Positions 1-9,843 of a stretch of DNA of 49,679 bases are shown in pieces. The translations under genes and the position numbers were made by a program. The stretch lies in the NCBI GenBank assembly GCA_011772865.1, contig WVYQ01000008.1, forward strand, positions 9,097-58,775, written 5' to 3'. Origin of the DNA: Woeseiaceae bacterium. Lineage in GTDB: Bacteria; Pseudomonadota; Gammaproteobacteria; Steroidobacterales; Woeseiaceae. The notes below the pieces were generated by a model. That model did no database searches. It worked only from the letters and a program-made list of their open reading frames with translations, and was not told where the DNA came from. Position 1 is the first letter of the stretch. Each line of letters begins with the position of its first letter.

Positions 1-770
<770 letters not shown>

Positions 771-772
771 GG

Positions 773-790
773 CGCCTTCCGCAGAAGGCG
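773..790 (-). promoter_or_regulatory. Hairpin covering the icd ribosome-binding site
   Basis: A perfect 7-bp inverted repeat (CGCCTTC / GAAGGCG) with a 4-nt loop. On the minus-strand transcript its 3' arm contains the GGAAGG Shine-Dalgarno of icd and ends 2 nt before the ATG. It could restrain icd translation or act as a weak processing or termination signal after the DAHP synthase gene. There is no U-tract, so a classical terminator is unlikely. Function is inference. Confidence 0.45.
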
Positions 791-806
791 TGCATTGTAC
801 CGGACA

Positions 807-2186
807 TTATCCGCCGTTGCGGATCACCTTTGCCGAGTCCTTGTGCAGTCCCGCGATGCGCATTGCCACTTCCATCGCCTGCTCGTAATTGAGCCGGGGA
901 TCGACCGTCGATTTGTAGGCGCGCGCCAGGTCGCCATCAGTGAGGCCGCGCGCGCCCCCCGTGCATTCGGTGACATTTTCGCCGGTCAGCTCGAGGTGCA
1001 CTCCGCCCAGGTAGCTGCCCATCGACTTGTGGACCCGGAATGCCAGTTCGAGCTCGGCCACGATGCTGTCGAATCGCCGCGTCTTGACGCCGTCGGCCGT
1101 GCTTTCGGTGTTACCGTGCATGGGGTCGCACACCCACAGCACCGGCGAGCCCGTCTCCTTGACGGCAGCGATCAGGTCGGGGAGGCACTCCTCGATGGCC
1201 TTGGCGCCAAACCGATGGATCAGTGTCAGACGGCCCGGCTCACCGTTCGGATTCAGAATGCCAATTAATTCCTGCAACCACTCCTTCGACATGCCCGGGC
1301 CGATCTTGATGCCCATCGGGTTCGAGATGCCCCGGAAATACTCGACGTGGGCGCCATCGATCGCGGCCGTGCGCATGCCGATCCACGGGAAATGCGTCGT
1401 CAGGTTGTACCAGCGCTCGCGCCTGTCCAGGAACCGGGTCTGCGCCTGTTCGTAGTGCAGGTGCAGCCCTTCGTGCGCCGAGTAGATATCGGCCCGCTGC
1501 GTCTTGTGCACCTGCTCCCCGGAAATGGTCTCGAGAAAATCGAGTGAATTCGATATCGACTTGACGATGTCGTGGTATTCGTCCGCCATCGGCGAATGAC
1601 CCACCCAGCCGAGGTCCCAGTATTCCGGATGGTGCAAGTCCGCAAAACCGCCGTCGATCAGCGAGCGGACGAAGTTCAGGGTCAGCGCCGCCCGCTCATA
1701 GCCACGCAATATCATCTGTGGATCGGGTATGCGCTCGTCTGCCGTAAACCCGCTGCGATTGACAAGGTCGCCGCGAAAGCTCGGTAGTGATTGACCTTCG
1801 CGGGTCTCCGTGTCGGCCGAACGGGGCTTCGCGTACTGTCCGGCCATCCGGCCGACCCGCACAACCGGCTTCTTGAGCCCGTAGAGCATGACCACGCTCA
1901 TCTGCAGCAGGATCTTGAGCTTGGCGACAATGTTTTCCGACGTGCACTCGTCAAACGTCTCGGCGCAGTCGCCACCTTGCAGCACGAACGCCTCACCTCG
2001 CTGCGCCCTGGCAATCAGCTCTTTGAGTCCGTCGACCTCCCACGATGTGACGATTGGCGGCAGACGGCTCAGCTCCCCGACGGCCCGGTCGAGGGCCGCC
2101 TGGTTCGGATAGCTGGCCTGCTGCGCCGCCGGCTTGCCGTGCCAGCTCGCCGGGTGCCAATCGGTTATTCCAATGGTTCTGCTCAC
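807..2186 (-). CDS. Class II 3-deoxy-7-phosphoheptulonate synthase
   Basis: Condenses phosphoenolpyruvate and erythrose 4-phosphate to DAHP, the first step of the shikimate pathway. The 459-residue length fits the class II (plant/Mycobacterium type) family, which is unrelated in sequence to E. coli AroF/G/H. Diagnostic blocks are FVLQGGDCAETF with the metal-binding Cys near residue 75, RVGRMAGQYAKPRS, the KTQRADIYSAHEGLHL region, WVCDPMHGNT and GGVHLELTGENVTECTGG. The start is GTG at 2184-2186 with GGAA 8 nt upstream. It is the only gene upstream of icd on this strand and diverges from the lysine-catabolic operon. A hairpin in its 204-bp leader (2216-2232) might be regulatory. Confidence 0.95.
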   Translation of the reverse strand: MSRTIGITDWHPASWHGKPAAQQASYPNQAALDRAVGELSRLPPIVTSWEVDGLKELIARAQRGEAFVLQGGDCAETFDECTSENIVAKLKILLQMSVVMLYGLKKPVVRVGRMAGQYAKPRSADTETREGQSLPSFRGDLVNRSGFTADERIPDPQMILRGYERAALTLNFVRSLIDGGFADLHHPEYWDLGWVGHSPMADEYHDIVKSISNSLDFLETISGEQVHKTQRADIYSAHEGLHLHYEQAQTRFLDRRERWYNLTTHFPWIGMRTAAIDGAHVEYFRGISNPMGIKIGPGMSKEWLQELIGILNPNGEPGRLTLIHRFGAKAIEECLPDLIAAVKETGSPVLWVCDPMHGNTESTADGVKTRRFDSIVAELELAFRVHKSMGSYLGGVHLELTGENVTECTGGARGLTDGDLARAYKSTVDPRLNYEQAMEVAMRIAGLHKDSAKVIRNGG

Positions 2187-2215
2187 GTCAATTCCGGGCT
2201 ATCGCATAGCAAAAT

Positions 2216-2232
2216 GCGGGCGCTGGGCCCGC
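2216..2232. promoter_or_regulatory. GC-rich hairpin in the DAHP synthase / lysine-operon divergent region
   Basis: A perfect 6-bp stem (GCGGGC / GCCCGC) with a 5-nt loop lies about 30 bp upstream of the DAHP synthase GTG. On the minus strand it is followed by ATTTTGC, giving a weak terminator-like look. No leader peptide rich in aromatic residues was found, so attenuation is only a possibility. Confidence 0.3.
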
Positions 2233-2349
2233 TGGATGGGCGAACTATGCCATGTACCACCTTGAGGGTGCAAAAGTTTCTATTGCAATCAGCGTGTTAG
2301 CCTCGTGTGGAAAGCCTGCCTTGAGATTGGCACAATGCGCGCCATATCT

Positions 2350-2377
2350 CCGCCGTCACGCCGGCGGTTTTGTTTTT
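2350..2377 (+). terminator. Intrinsic-terminator-like hairpin in the leader of the lysine-catabolic operon
   Basis: Stem CCGCCG (2350-2355) pairs with CGGCGG (2362-2367) across a 6-nt loop and is followed at once by TTTTGTTTTT (2368-2377). That is the layout of a rho-independent terminator on the plus strand. It ends 13 nt before the ATG of the downstream dehydrogenase and just before its GGAG ribosome-binding site. The nearest upstream gene points the other way, so there is no plus-strand gene for it to terminate. It is therefore best read as a leader attenuator, although no antiterminator or sensor was recognised. Confidence 0.6.
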
Positions 2378-2390
2378 CTGGAGTAGTTCC

Positions 2391-3554
2391 ATGCAGGAAA
2401 TCCTCGTTCTCGGCGCCGGGAAGATCGGTGTCCTCATTTCCGGGCTACTAGCCGAATCCGGCGATTATCACGTCCAGCTGGGTGACTCCAAGCCAGGCAT
2501 CGCCGCCGAAGTCGCCGACGCCCACGATAACAAGAACATTTCGGCCTTCGACCTGGATGCAACCGACCAGGAGAGCCTGGTTGCGCACATTCGCGAGCAC
2601 AAGCCGGTTGCGGTCATTTCGAGCCTGCCCTATTTCTGCAATATCGCAGTCGCCGAAGTCGCACGGCAGGAGGGCTTGCACTACTTCGATCTGACAGAAG
2701 ACGTCGAGGTTACGATGGCGGTGCGCAAACTGGCTGAAGGTGCCACAGAGGTCTTTGCCCCGCAGTGTGGACTTGCCCCCGGCTTCATCTCGATAGCCGC
2801 CAACGAATTGATCAAGCACTTCGACACGATCAAATCGGTGAAGATGCGCGTCGGCGCCCTGCCGCAACACCCGAACAACGTCCTCAAGTACTCGCTGACC
2901 TGGTCGACGGACGGGATCATCAACGAATATGGCAATATGTGCCAGAGCGTGGTCGATGGTAAGGAGGTGGACGTCCTCCCGCTCGAAGGTCTCGAGAAGA
3001 TCGAGATCGACGGCACTCGCTACGAGGCTTTCAACACGTCGGGCGGCCTGGGCTCTCTGTGGGAGACCTACGAGGGCAAGGTCAATACGATGAATTACAA
3101 AACGATCCGCTACCCGGGCCACTGCGAACAGATCCGACTGCTCATGAACGGACTGAAGTTGAATCACGACCGGGACACGCTGAAGCGCATCCTCGAAAAT
3201 GCGGTGCCGCAGACGCTGCAGGACGTGGTCGTCATCTACGCCGCCGTAACCGGCATGCAGGACAACGAATTCCGCGAGGAAAACTACGTCAACAAGGTCT
3301 ATCCGCGGGTCGTTGCCGGACGTCTTTGGTCCGCAATCCAGATCACGACGGCAGCCGGTATCTGCAGCGTCGTGGATATCGTGCTTTCGAATCCGAAAAA
3401 ATACGAGGGTTTCGTTGCGCAAGAACAGTTCAGCCTGCCCGATATCCTGGCAAACCGGTTCGGCCAGTTCTACGCACACGGCGGCTCGAATATCGAATCA
3501 TCGGAACTGGTGGCCCGTGGCGAGACCGGCCGCCAACGCGCAACCGAGGGTTAG
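2391..3554 (+). CDS. Saccharopine dehydrogenase family oxidoreductase (saccharopine or lysine 6-dehydrogenase)
   Basis: NAD(P)-dependent enzyme of lysine catabolism, predicted to yield 2-aminoadipate 6-semialdehyde (or its cyclic form piperideine-6-carboxylate). The N-terminus has the Rossmann motif VLGAGKIG. The C-terminal half has the saccharopine-dehydrogenase features CGLAPGF, FNTSGG and YKTIRYPGH. The ATG at 2391 was chosen over an upstream in-frame ATG at 2370 because GGAG lies about 7 nt before it, and translation from 2370 would run through the terminator-like T-tract. The protein is 387 aa. The next gene starts 4 bp after the stop and encodes the semialdehyde dehydrogenase. No lysine-ketoglutarate reductase is in view, so it may instead be a lysine 6-dehydrogenase, a member of the same superfamily of similar size. 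Confidence 0.85.
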   Translation: MQEILVLGAGKIGVLISGLLAESGDYHVQLGDSKPGIAAEVADAHDNKNISAFDLDATDQESLVAHIREHKPVAVISSLPYFCNIAVAEVARQEGLHYFDLTEDVEVTMAVRKLAEGATEVFAPQCGLAPGFISIAANELIKHFDTIKSVKMRVGALPQHPNNVLKYSLTWSTDGIINEYGNMCQSVVDGKEVDVLPLEGLEKIEIDGTRYEAFNTSGGLGSLWETYEGKVNTMNYKTIRYPGHCEQIRLLMNGLKLNHDRDTLKRILENAVPQTLQDVVVIYAAVTGMQDNEFREENYVNKVYPRVVAGRLWSAIQITTAAGICSVVDIVLSNPKKYEGFVAQEQFSLPDILANRFGQFYAHGGSNIESSELVARGETGRQRATEG

Positions 3555-3558
3555 AGCA

Positions 3559-5076
3559 ATGCAAAGTATATTGAAACAACTTGGGCTGGGAGCGGTTAAC
3601 CCGGGCACGTGGCACGGTGCCGCAAGCTACGAAGATTCGTCGGCGCCACTGATTGAGTCTGTCAATCCGACGACGGGCGATGTTATCGCGAGCGTACGCT
3701 CGACAACACCGGCTGAGTACGATGCCCTGATCAGGGAAGCCCGGGAATCATTCATGACATGGCGAATGACTCCTGCCCCGATCCGCGGTAATGCCGTGCG
3801 CCTGATCGGTAATGCCCTGCGCGACAACAAAGACGCGCTCGGCAGCCTCGTCACCCTCGAGATGGGAAAAATCAAGGCCGAAGGTGATGGTGAGGTTCAG
3901 GAGATGATCGACATCGCCGACTTCGCGGTCGGCCAGTCCCGCATGCTGTATGGCAAGACGATGCACTCGGAGCGGCCGCTGCACCGCATGTATGAGCAAT
4001 GGCACCCGCTCGGAGTTGTCGGCACGATCTCTGCTTTCAATTTTCCGGTTGCGGTGTACTCGTGGAACGCGCTGATTGCCGCGATCTGTGGCAACGTTAT
4101 TGTCTGGAAACCGTCGCCGAAGACGGCATTGTGCGGTGTCGCGGTGCAGAAGATCATTAACGAGGCTCTGGCCGGCGAAGATCTGCCGCCTGTGTTCTTC
4201 CTTTTCAATGACGGCAGCAACCAACTGGCCCAGACCTTTGTCGAAGACGAACGCGTAAATCTCGTGTCGTTCACCGGTTCGTGCGCGGTCGGCAAGAAGG
4301 TCGGCGAACGCGTCTCCGCGCGCATGGGCAAAGTGCTGCTCGAGCTCGGCGGCAACAACGCCATCATCGTCGACGAAGAGGCCAACCTCGACCTGGCAGT
4401 GCCGTCAATCGTTTTTGGCTCGGTTGGCACGGCGGGCCAACGTTGCACGACGACCCGGCGGGTGCTCGTTCACGAGTCACGATTCGATGAGCTCAAGAAT
4501 GTGCTGGTCAATGCCTACAGCCAGGTGCGTATCGGCGATCCGCTCGATCCGGAAACGCTGATGGGTCCGCTCATCGACGAGTCGGCCATTGAGCGCGTCG
4601 AGGCGGCGTGCACTGCCGTGCGCGAAGCAGGCGGCGAAGTCCTCTGCGGCGGCGAACGCCTCGATCGGTCGGGTAATTTCATTACCCCTGCGATCGCAGT
4701 TGCGCAGAACGACTGGGACATCGTGCAAACGGAAACCTTCGGGCCGATCCTGTACCTGATTCCCTACTCCTCGCTCGACGAGGCTATCGCGATGCAAAAC
4801 GGTGTCGTGCAGGGACTGTCCTCCGCGATATTCACCGACAACCTGCAGAAGGCCGAGTATTTCCTGTCGCACTCGGGCTCGGATTGTGGAATCGCCAACG
4901 TCAATATCGGGACGTCCGGCGCCGAGATCGGCGGCGCGTTCGGCGGCGAGAAGGAAACCGGCGGCGGCCGGGAGGCCGGGTCGGATGCCTGGCAGGCGTA
5001 TATGCGCCGCCAGACGAACACGATCAACTGGAGCACGGAACTTCCGTTGGCCCAGGGAATAAGCTTCGATTTGTAG
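3559..5076 (+). CDS. ALDH7-family L-aminoadipate-semialdehyde / piperideine-6-carboxylate dehydrogenase
   Basis: Oxidises 2-aminoadipate 6-semialdehyde to 2-aminoadipate with NAD(P)+. The 505-residue protein starts at ATG 3559. An upstream in-frame start at 3313 lies inside the preceding gene and was rejected. ALDH hallmarks are [22 protein letters not shown], the general-base Glu in LELGGNNA (about E262) and the catalytic Cys in [13 protein letters not shown] (about C296). [10 protein letters not shown] and the C-terminal [15 protein letters not shown] are typical of the ALDH7A1 (antiquitin)/AmaB branch. The 4-bp spacing from the upstream dehydrogenase supports one operon and a shared lysine-degradation role. 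Confidence 0.93.
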   Translation: MQSILKQLGLGAVNPGTWHGAASYEDSSAPLIESVNPTTGDVIASVRSTTPAEYDALIREARESFMTWRMTPAPIRGNAVRLIGNALRDNKDALGSLVTLEMGKIKAEGDGEVQEMIDIADFAVGQSRMLYGKTMHSERPLHRMYEQWHPLGVVGTISAFNFPVAVYSWNALIAAICGNVIVWKPSPKTALCGVAVQKIINEALAGEDLPPVFFLFNDGSNQLAQTFVEDERVNLVSFTGSCAVGKKVGERVSARMGKVLLELGGNNAIIVDEEANLDLAVPSIVFGSVGTAGQRCTTTRRVLVHESRFDELKNVLVNAYSQVRIGDPLDPETLMGPLIDESAIERVEAACTAVREAGGEVLCGGERLDRSGNFITPAIAVAQNDWDIVQTETFGPILYLIPYSSLDEAIAMQNGVVQGLSSAIFTDNLQKAEYFLSHSGSDCGIANVNIGTSGAEIGGAFGGEKETGGGREAGSDAWQAYMRRQTNTINWSTELPLAQGISFDL

Positions 5077-5171
5077 GAATACAGGCGCGCGTCCGGGAAG
5101 TTGCTCGCGAGAACTAAAGCGCAGCGAAGCGAGCCATTCCGCGAGTGACTATCGCGGGCGCGTGCCGGAAA

Positions 5172-5654
5172 TCACGTCAATTCAAACTTGTTCTCGGCGC
5201 GGTTCTTGCGGACGTGGCCGGCCTCGAACACCTGGCCGTTCATCGCGATGTAGACGCCGGGCGGCGCGATCTGCGCGGCCGCGACCGCCATGCCGACATT
5301 GAACATCGCGTCGGTCGCCTTGAAGCGGGCCGGCGTCAGCGCGCCGGTCAAAACGATTGTCTTGCCCTCGACAGCGGAGAGGACCTCGGCAGTAGCGGGC
5401 ATCGTGTCCGTGCCATGGGTGACGACAAACCTCTCGGCCTCGTCACCCGCGATATAATCGCGCAACGCGACGCGATCCTCATCAGTCATTTCGAGGCTGT
5501 CTTTGTGCAACAACGGCACGATTTCGTAGTCAAAATCCACAAGTCCCTCATGCAGGATATGCTGGATCTGGGACTCACCAACTTCGTACTGGCTCAGGTC
5601 GTCGAAGTAGATCTTGTCGATCGTGCCGCCGGCGGTAACGAAGCGAATAAACAT
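5172..5654 (-). CDS. Single-domain asparaginase/glutaminase family protein
   Basis: Only the N-terminal asparaginase domain (160 aa) is present, whereas classical enzymes are about 330 aa with a second C-terminal domain. Both catalytic threonine motifs are visible, TAGGTIDK near the N-terminus and HGTDTM near residue 80, and LTGALTPARF follows in the usual place. The ATG (5652-5654) diverges from nfeD with only 23 bp between the starts. It converges with the ALDH7 gene across a 95-bp gap of GC-rich inverted motifs. The reading frame is clean, so this looks like a stable short form rather than a broken gene. The substrate is unknown; the family hydrolyses L-asparagine or L-glutamine, but here the C-terminal half of the fold must come from oligomerisation or be dispensable. 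Confidence 0.85.
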   Translation of the reverse strand: MFIRFVTAGGTIDKIYFDDLSQYEVGESQIQHILHEGLVDFDYEIVPLLHKDSLEMTDEDRVALRDYIAGDEAERFVVTHGTDTMPATAEVLSAVEGKTIVLTGALTPARFKATDAMFNVGMAVAAAQIAPPGVYIAMNGQVFEAGHVRKNRAENKFELT

Positions 5655-5677
5655 GCAAGCAATGCTATCATCTGGTC

Positions 5678-7048
5678 ATGAAATCCATAGCCGTTTTTAC
5701 TGCACTGTTCCTGGCTCTTCTGACAAGTACGGCGCACGCTGACGGCACGGTCGTCAAGCTCGAAATCAAGGGCGCCATCGGCGTTGCGACGGCTGATCAC
5801 ATCATCAGCGGCATCGAACATGCCGAGGCAAGCGGTGCCGAACTCGTCATCATCGACATGGATACGCCGGGTGGACTCATGGCGCCGATGCGCGACATCG
5901 TCCAGGCCATTCTCACGTCGACGGTTCCCGTGGCCACATATGTGTACCCGGACGGTGCGCGCGCGGACAGCGCCGGCACCTATATCCTTCTTGCCAGCCA
6001 CATTGCCGCGATGGCGCCGACGACGCACCTGGGTGCGGCAACTCCCGTGTCGCTGACCGGGGACAGCGTGACTCCGGAGCCGGACAATGGAGACGACAGC
6101 GAAGCGCCCGCCGACGGTGAGCCTGAAGAGGAGCCCGAGTCACAGCCCGGCACATCGATGGAACGCAAAGTGCTCAACGATGCGATCTCCTATATTCGCG
6201 GACTCGCCGAGCGCCATGGACGCAACGCGGACTGGGCTGAAGAGGCCGTGCGCGAGGCAGCAACGCTGACCGCGACCGAGGCGCTCGAACAGAACGTCAT
6301 TGAATTCATCGCAGAAGACCATGCAGCGCTGCTCGCAATGATCGACGGTCACGAAGTAAGCGTTGGCAGCGAGACCGTTGCGCTCGAGACCAGCAGCGTC
6401 GTCATCGAAGAGTTCGAACCCAGTCTGCGCATCAAGATCCTGTCGGCGATCGCCAACCCCGAGATTGTTTTGATACTCGGCATGATCGGCCTGTATGGCC
6501 TCATGTATGAAGGCTGGAACCCGGGCGCGATCATCCCGGGCGTTGTCGGCGTAATCTGCCTTCTGCTTGCCGCTTACGGGCTGCAGGTGCTCCCGGTCAA
6601 TTACGCCGGCCTTGCACTGATCATTGTCGGACTCGCATTGATGACCGCGGAGGCGTTCGCCCCGAGTTTCGGTGCGCTCGGACTCGGTGGCATTGCCGCT
6701 TTCGTTTTTGGCGCGATCATGATGTTCGACAGTGGCATTCCGGGGTATGGCATCTCGCTGACTTTCGTCATCTCGGTTGCCGTCATCGCCGCGCTGCTCA
6801 TCGTCTGGCTGGCCGGTTTCGTGTTGAAACTTCGCCACCGCGGCGCGGTATCAGGTGTCGAATCCATCGTCGGCGGCGTCGGCGTCGCCATGGCAGACTT
6901 CACCGGCGAAGGCAAAATCTGGCTTGAAGGCGAAGCGTGGGCCGCGCGCAGCAAGGTGCCAATCGCGAAGGACGAGAAAGTCGTCGTCACGGATATGACG
7001 GGACTGACGCTCGATATCGAACCGAAGGACGAATTGAAGAAAGATTGA
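5678..7048 (+). CDS. nfeD: NfeD family membrane-bound serine protease (long form)
   Basis: Membrane protease of the NfeD/1510-N class that acts with a stomatin-like partner. Residues 1-21 form a signal peptide ending AHA. A ClpP-like domain follows, with the nucleophile in ADSAGTYI (S98) and the lysine of the Ser/Lys dyad in MERKVLNDA (K154). Between them is an acidic, proline-rich insert (about 120-150). Roughly residues 255-390 hold four to five transmembrane segments, and the last 70 residues form the OB-fold NfeD C-terminal domain. The slipin gene follows after 15 bp, the conserved pairing of this family. Overall length (456) is normal. The ribosome-binding site is weak. Confidence 0.92.
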   Translation: MKSIAVFTALFLALLTSTAHADGTVVKLEIKGAIGVATADHIISGIEHAEASGAELVIIDMDTPGGLMAPMRDIVQAILTSTVPVATYVYPDGARADSAGTYILLASHIAAMAPTTHLGAATPVSLTGDSVTPEPDNGDDSEAPADGEPEEEPESQPGTSMERKVLNDAISYIRGLAERHGRNADWAEEAVREAATLTATEALEQNVIEFIAEDHAALLAMIDGHEVSVGSETVALETSSVVIEEFEPSLRIKILSAIANPEIVLILGMIGLYGLMYEGWNPGAIIPGVVGVICLLLAAYGLQVLPVNYAGLALIIVGLALMTAEAFAPSFGALGLGGIAAFVFGAIMMFDSGIPGYGISLTFVISVAVIAALLIVWLAGFVLKLRHRGAVSGVESIVGGVGVAMADFTGEGKIWLEGEAWAARSKVPIAKDEKVVVTDMTGLTLDIEPKDELKKD

Positions 7049-7063
7049 GAGAGGAAACATCCG

Positions 7064-7825
7064 ATGCCGTTAGCTTATACAGGAATCATTATCGCGCTGG
7101 TCGTTGTCATCATTTACAACACGATCAAGATCCTCAAGGAGTACGAACGCGGTGTCATCTTCTTCCTCGGACGTTTCCAGAAGGTGAAGGGACCCGGCCT
7201 GATCATTCTCGTCCCGGGCATCCAAAAAATGACGAAGGTCGACCTTCGCGTCGTCGTCATGGACGTTCCGACACAGGACGTGATCTCGCGGGACAACGTC
7301 TCGGTCAAGGTCAACGCGGTTATCTATTTCCGGATCGTCGATCCCGAGAAAGCCGTCATACGCGTGGCGAACGTGTTCGAGGCAACGAGCCAGCTTTCGC
7401 AGACGACGTTGCGATCCGTTCTCGGCCAGCACGAACTCGACGACATGCTTGCTGAACGCGATAAATTGAATGCCGACATCCAGAGCTTGCTGGATCAGCG
7501 CACGGATAACTGGGGCATCAAGGTCGCCAATGTCGAGATCAAGCACGTCGATCTCGATGAGAGCATGATTCGCGCGATCGCCCAGCAAGCCGAGGCCGAG
7601 CGTTCACGGCGCGCCAAGGTGATTAACGCCGAGGGCGAGAAACAGGCCGCCCTGATGATCGCGGAAGCCGCCAGGACCCTCGCGAGCGAAGAGCAGGCCT
7701 TACAGGTTCGTTACCTCCAGACGCTCAAAGAGATCGCGAACGAACGCACGAATACGGTCGTTTTCCCGATGCCCCTGGAACTCGTCGAGCCAATCCTGCA
7801 CCTGACTAAGAAGCGGGGATCGTAA
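7064..7825 (+). CDS. Slipin (stomatin-like SPFH/band 7 protein)
   Basis: Membrane-anchored SPFH protein thought to scaffold membrane microdomains and to be the partner or substrate of NfeD protease. It has an N-terminal hydrophobic hairpin (residues 1-20), then the band-7 core with [32 protein letters not shown] and [14 protein letters not shown]. An AE-rich coiled coil follows (about 165-215) and a short hydrophobic C-terminus. At 253 aa it has normal prokaryotic stomatin length. The strong Shine-Dalgarno GAGAGG precedes ATG 7064. Its 3' end overlaps by 20 bp the 3' end of the opposing histidine kinase gene. Confidence 0.93.
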   Translation: MPLAYTGIIIALVVVIIYNTIKILKEYERGVIFFLGRFQKVKGPGLIILVPGIQKMTKVDLRVVVMDVPTQDVISRDNVSVKVNAVIYFRIVDPEKAVIRVANVFEATSQLSQTTLRSVLGQHELDDMLAERDKLNADIQSLLDQRTDNWGIKVANVEIKHVDLDESMIRAIAQQAEAERSRRAKVINAEGEKQAALMIAEAARTLASEEQALQVRYLQTLKEIANERTNTVVFPMPLELVEPILHLTKKRGS

Positions 7826-9152
7826 CGCGGAATTCGGCGCCTCCGAGTTCCGAGCGGGCAATCTCGAGGCGCCCTCCATAGGACTCCGCGATCTCCCTGA
7901 CAATGGACAGGCCGATGCCGTGCCCCGGTGTCGATTCGTCCAGGCGCGTGCCCCGCTCCAGCAAGGCCTCCGCCGCTTCCTCGGGTATTCCGGCCCCGTC
8001 GTCTTCGACGACCAGGGACAGGTCGCCGTTCCCGGACCGTCCGGCCGATAGCCGAACCTGCCGCTGGCACCATTTGCACGCGTTATCGAGCAGGTTACCC
8101 GCGATCTCCAGCAGATCGCCTTTGTCGCCACGAAACTCGAGACCGTTCTCGACGTCGGCCGAAATGTCCGGCGACTTCTCGTGATAGACCTTGGACAGGC
8201 CCTCGACCAGCCGCTGTATCTCGGTGCCCACAGGGACCAGCGATAGCACAAGATTCTGCACCTGGTCGCTCGCCGGTTTACGCAACTGGTAACGGACGAT
8301 CTCGTCCATCCGGTCGATCTGCTCGTCAATGCGGCCCGATTCACTCCCTGGAGACTTGCCCGCAAGCAGTGACCGCATAGCCGCGAGCGGCGTCTTGAGG
8401 CTGTGTGCGAGATTGTCCAGCGTATTCCGGTAGCGTTCAGCCCGGGCACGCTCGCTGTCGATGAGCAGGTTCATGTTGCGGGCCACGCCAGACAGCTCGG
8501 TCGGGTAGCGATCGGACAACGCGATCCGCTCACCCTGTTCGATTTCGCCGATCTCGTTCTCGATTTGGCGCAGAGGCCTGAGCAGGTGCCGCAACAGTAT
8601 CGAGATCGCCAGCAACATGATCAGCGCCACAGCGGCAAACCATCCGAACAACTGTGTCCGATACCTGGCGATCTGGGCGTTGAATGATTCGAGACTCTCG
8701 GCAACCTTGAACACGAAAGGACGGTAGTTGCCGTCGGGCAGCTCCCACTGGACGGCCAGGCTCAAGGTAAGCACCGGTGTACCGTCGGCCAGCTGTTCGA
8801 CCTGGAACAGGCGCACGCCACTTGCGGGCGCTTCACCGCTCGGGATCTCGATGCCGAGCGACGAGCGCGAGCGCCAGACGGCCTCTCCCTGATGATCGCG
8901 CAGCTCGGCATACAGGCCTGAGCCGATGGCGCCGAATCTCGGCTCCTGCAGGTCGGGTGGAAGTTCGAGGCCCCCATCCGGCGTCGCTTCCGCAGCCGCG
9001 AGAATTGCCATCAGATGACCATCGAGTATGTCTTCCTGCGCGCTCTCCGCCGCGCTGACAAACGCGGTCTCGAGAACGACGATCGTCGCCCCGAAAAACA
9101 ACAACAACAGGACACTGACCGAAATCAGCAAGCGAGCGCTGAGGGAATTCAT
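7806..9152 (-). CDS. PhoQ-like sensor histidine kinase
   Basis: Inner-membrane sensor kinase paired with the response regulator encoded just upstream. It has TM1 (about 8-30), a periplasmic domain of about 135 residues, TM2 (about 170-190), a HAMP linker, the phosphoacceptor His in [12 protein letters not shown] (H250), the N box LLDNACKWC and the G boxes DDGAGIPEE and [15 protein letters not shown] and DNACKWC are PhoQ-like rather than EnvZ-like. The periplasmic domain lacks the run of consecutive acidic residues used by E. coli PhoQ to sense divalent cations, so the signal may differ. The ATG shares one base with the regulator's stop (TGATG), indicating translational coupling. Confidence 0.93.
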   Translation of the reverse strand: MNSLSARLLISVSVLLLLFFGATIVVLETAFVSAAESAQEDILDGHLMAILAAAEATPDGGLELPPDLQEPRFGAIGSGLYAELRDHQGEAVWRSRSSLGIEIPSGEAPASGVRLFQVEQLADGTPVLTLSLAVQWELPDGNYRPFVFKVAESLESFNAQIARYRTQLFGWFAAVALIMLLAISILLRHLLRPLRQIENEIGEIEQGERIALSDRYPTELSGVARNMNLLIDSERARAERYRNTLDNLAHSLKTPLAAMRSLLAGKSPGSESGRIDEQIDRMDEIVRYQLRKPASDQVQNLVLSLVPVGTEIQRLVEGLSKVYHEKSPDISADVENGLEFRGDKGDLLEIAGNLLDNACKWCQRQVRLSAGRSGNGDLSLVVEDDGAGIPEEAAEALLERGTRLDESTPGHGIGLSIVREIAESYGGRLEIARSELGGAEFRVTIPAS

Positions 9153-9838
9153 CAGTCAGCCGGGCCGCGTTCGAGTGCGAAACGGTAGCCCCTGCCACGT
9201 AATGTCTCGATCGGCTTGATCGAGTTATCCGGATCCATCTTTTTCCGTAGCCGCCCGATGAAGACTTCGATGACATTGCTGTCACGTTCGAAGTCCTGAT
9301 CGTAGAGCCGTTCAGTCAGCTCGGTCTTGGAGACAACCTGGCCTGCCCGGATCATCAGGTACTCAATGATCTTGTATTCGAAGCTCGTCAACTCGATCGC
9401 AGCGCCATTAACCTTGAGTTCCTGGCGCGACATGTCGAGTTCAATCGGCCCGGCATTCAGCCTCGACGAAGCCCAACCTCCGCTGCGCCGCAACAGCGCG
9501 TTGACACGCGCCGTGACTTCCTCGACATGAAAAGGTTTGACGACGTAATCATCGGCCCCGGCATCGAGTCCGGCCACCTTGTCTTCCCACCGGTCACGAG
9601 CGGTAAGAATCAGTATCGGGTAAGTCTTGCCCTGTTCCCGCACGCTGCGAATGATATCGAGGCCGGACATCTCGGGCAGCCCGAGATCCACGATGGCCAG
9701 GTCGATTGGATACTCGGTCGCGAAATAAAGGCCTTCCTTGCCGTCCCCGGCCTGCTCGACGGCGAACCCGGCATCCGAGAGTTTCGCCGCGAGCGACTCT
9801 CGCAGCGTCTGTTCGTCTTCTATGACGAGTAAGCGCAT
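9152..9838 (-). CDS. PhoP-like OmpR-family response regulator
   Basis: DNA-binding response regulator (228 aa). The receiver domain has the acidic pair ED (8-9), phosphoacceptor D51 in IVDLGLPEMSG, T79 and K101 in VVKPFHVEE. A C-terminal winged helix follows, with SFEYKIIEYLMIRAGQVVSK and RLRKKMDPDNS. The recognition region resembles PhoP/QseB-type regulators. The gene lies between a small PepSY-like gene (5 bp upstream) and its cognate kinase (1-nt overlap), so the three form one operon. Autoregulation is usual for this family, but I saw no convincing direct-repeat PhoP box upstream. Confidence 0.93.
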   Translation of the reverse strand: MRLLVIEDEQTLRESLAAKLSDAGFAVEQAGDGKEGLYFATEYPIDLAIVDLGLPEMSGLDIIRSVREQGKTYPILILTARDRWEDKVAGLDAGADDYVVKPFHVEEVTARVNALLRRSGGWASSRLNAGPIELDMSRQELKVNGAAIELTSFEYKIIEYLMIRAGQVVSKTELTERLYDQDFERDSNVIEVFIGRLRKKMDPDNSIKPIETLRGRGYRFALERGPAD

Positions 9839-9843
9839 GACGG

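Noticed and set aside
2448..3479. 343-residue minus-strand open frame inside the saccharopine dehydrogenase family gene
   Set aside because: Shadow of the plus-strand gene, which has intact motifs and a good ribosome-binding site.
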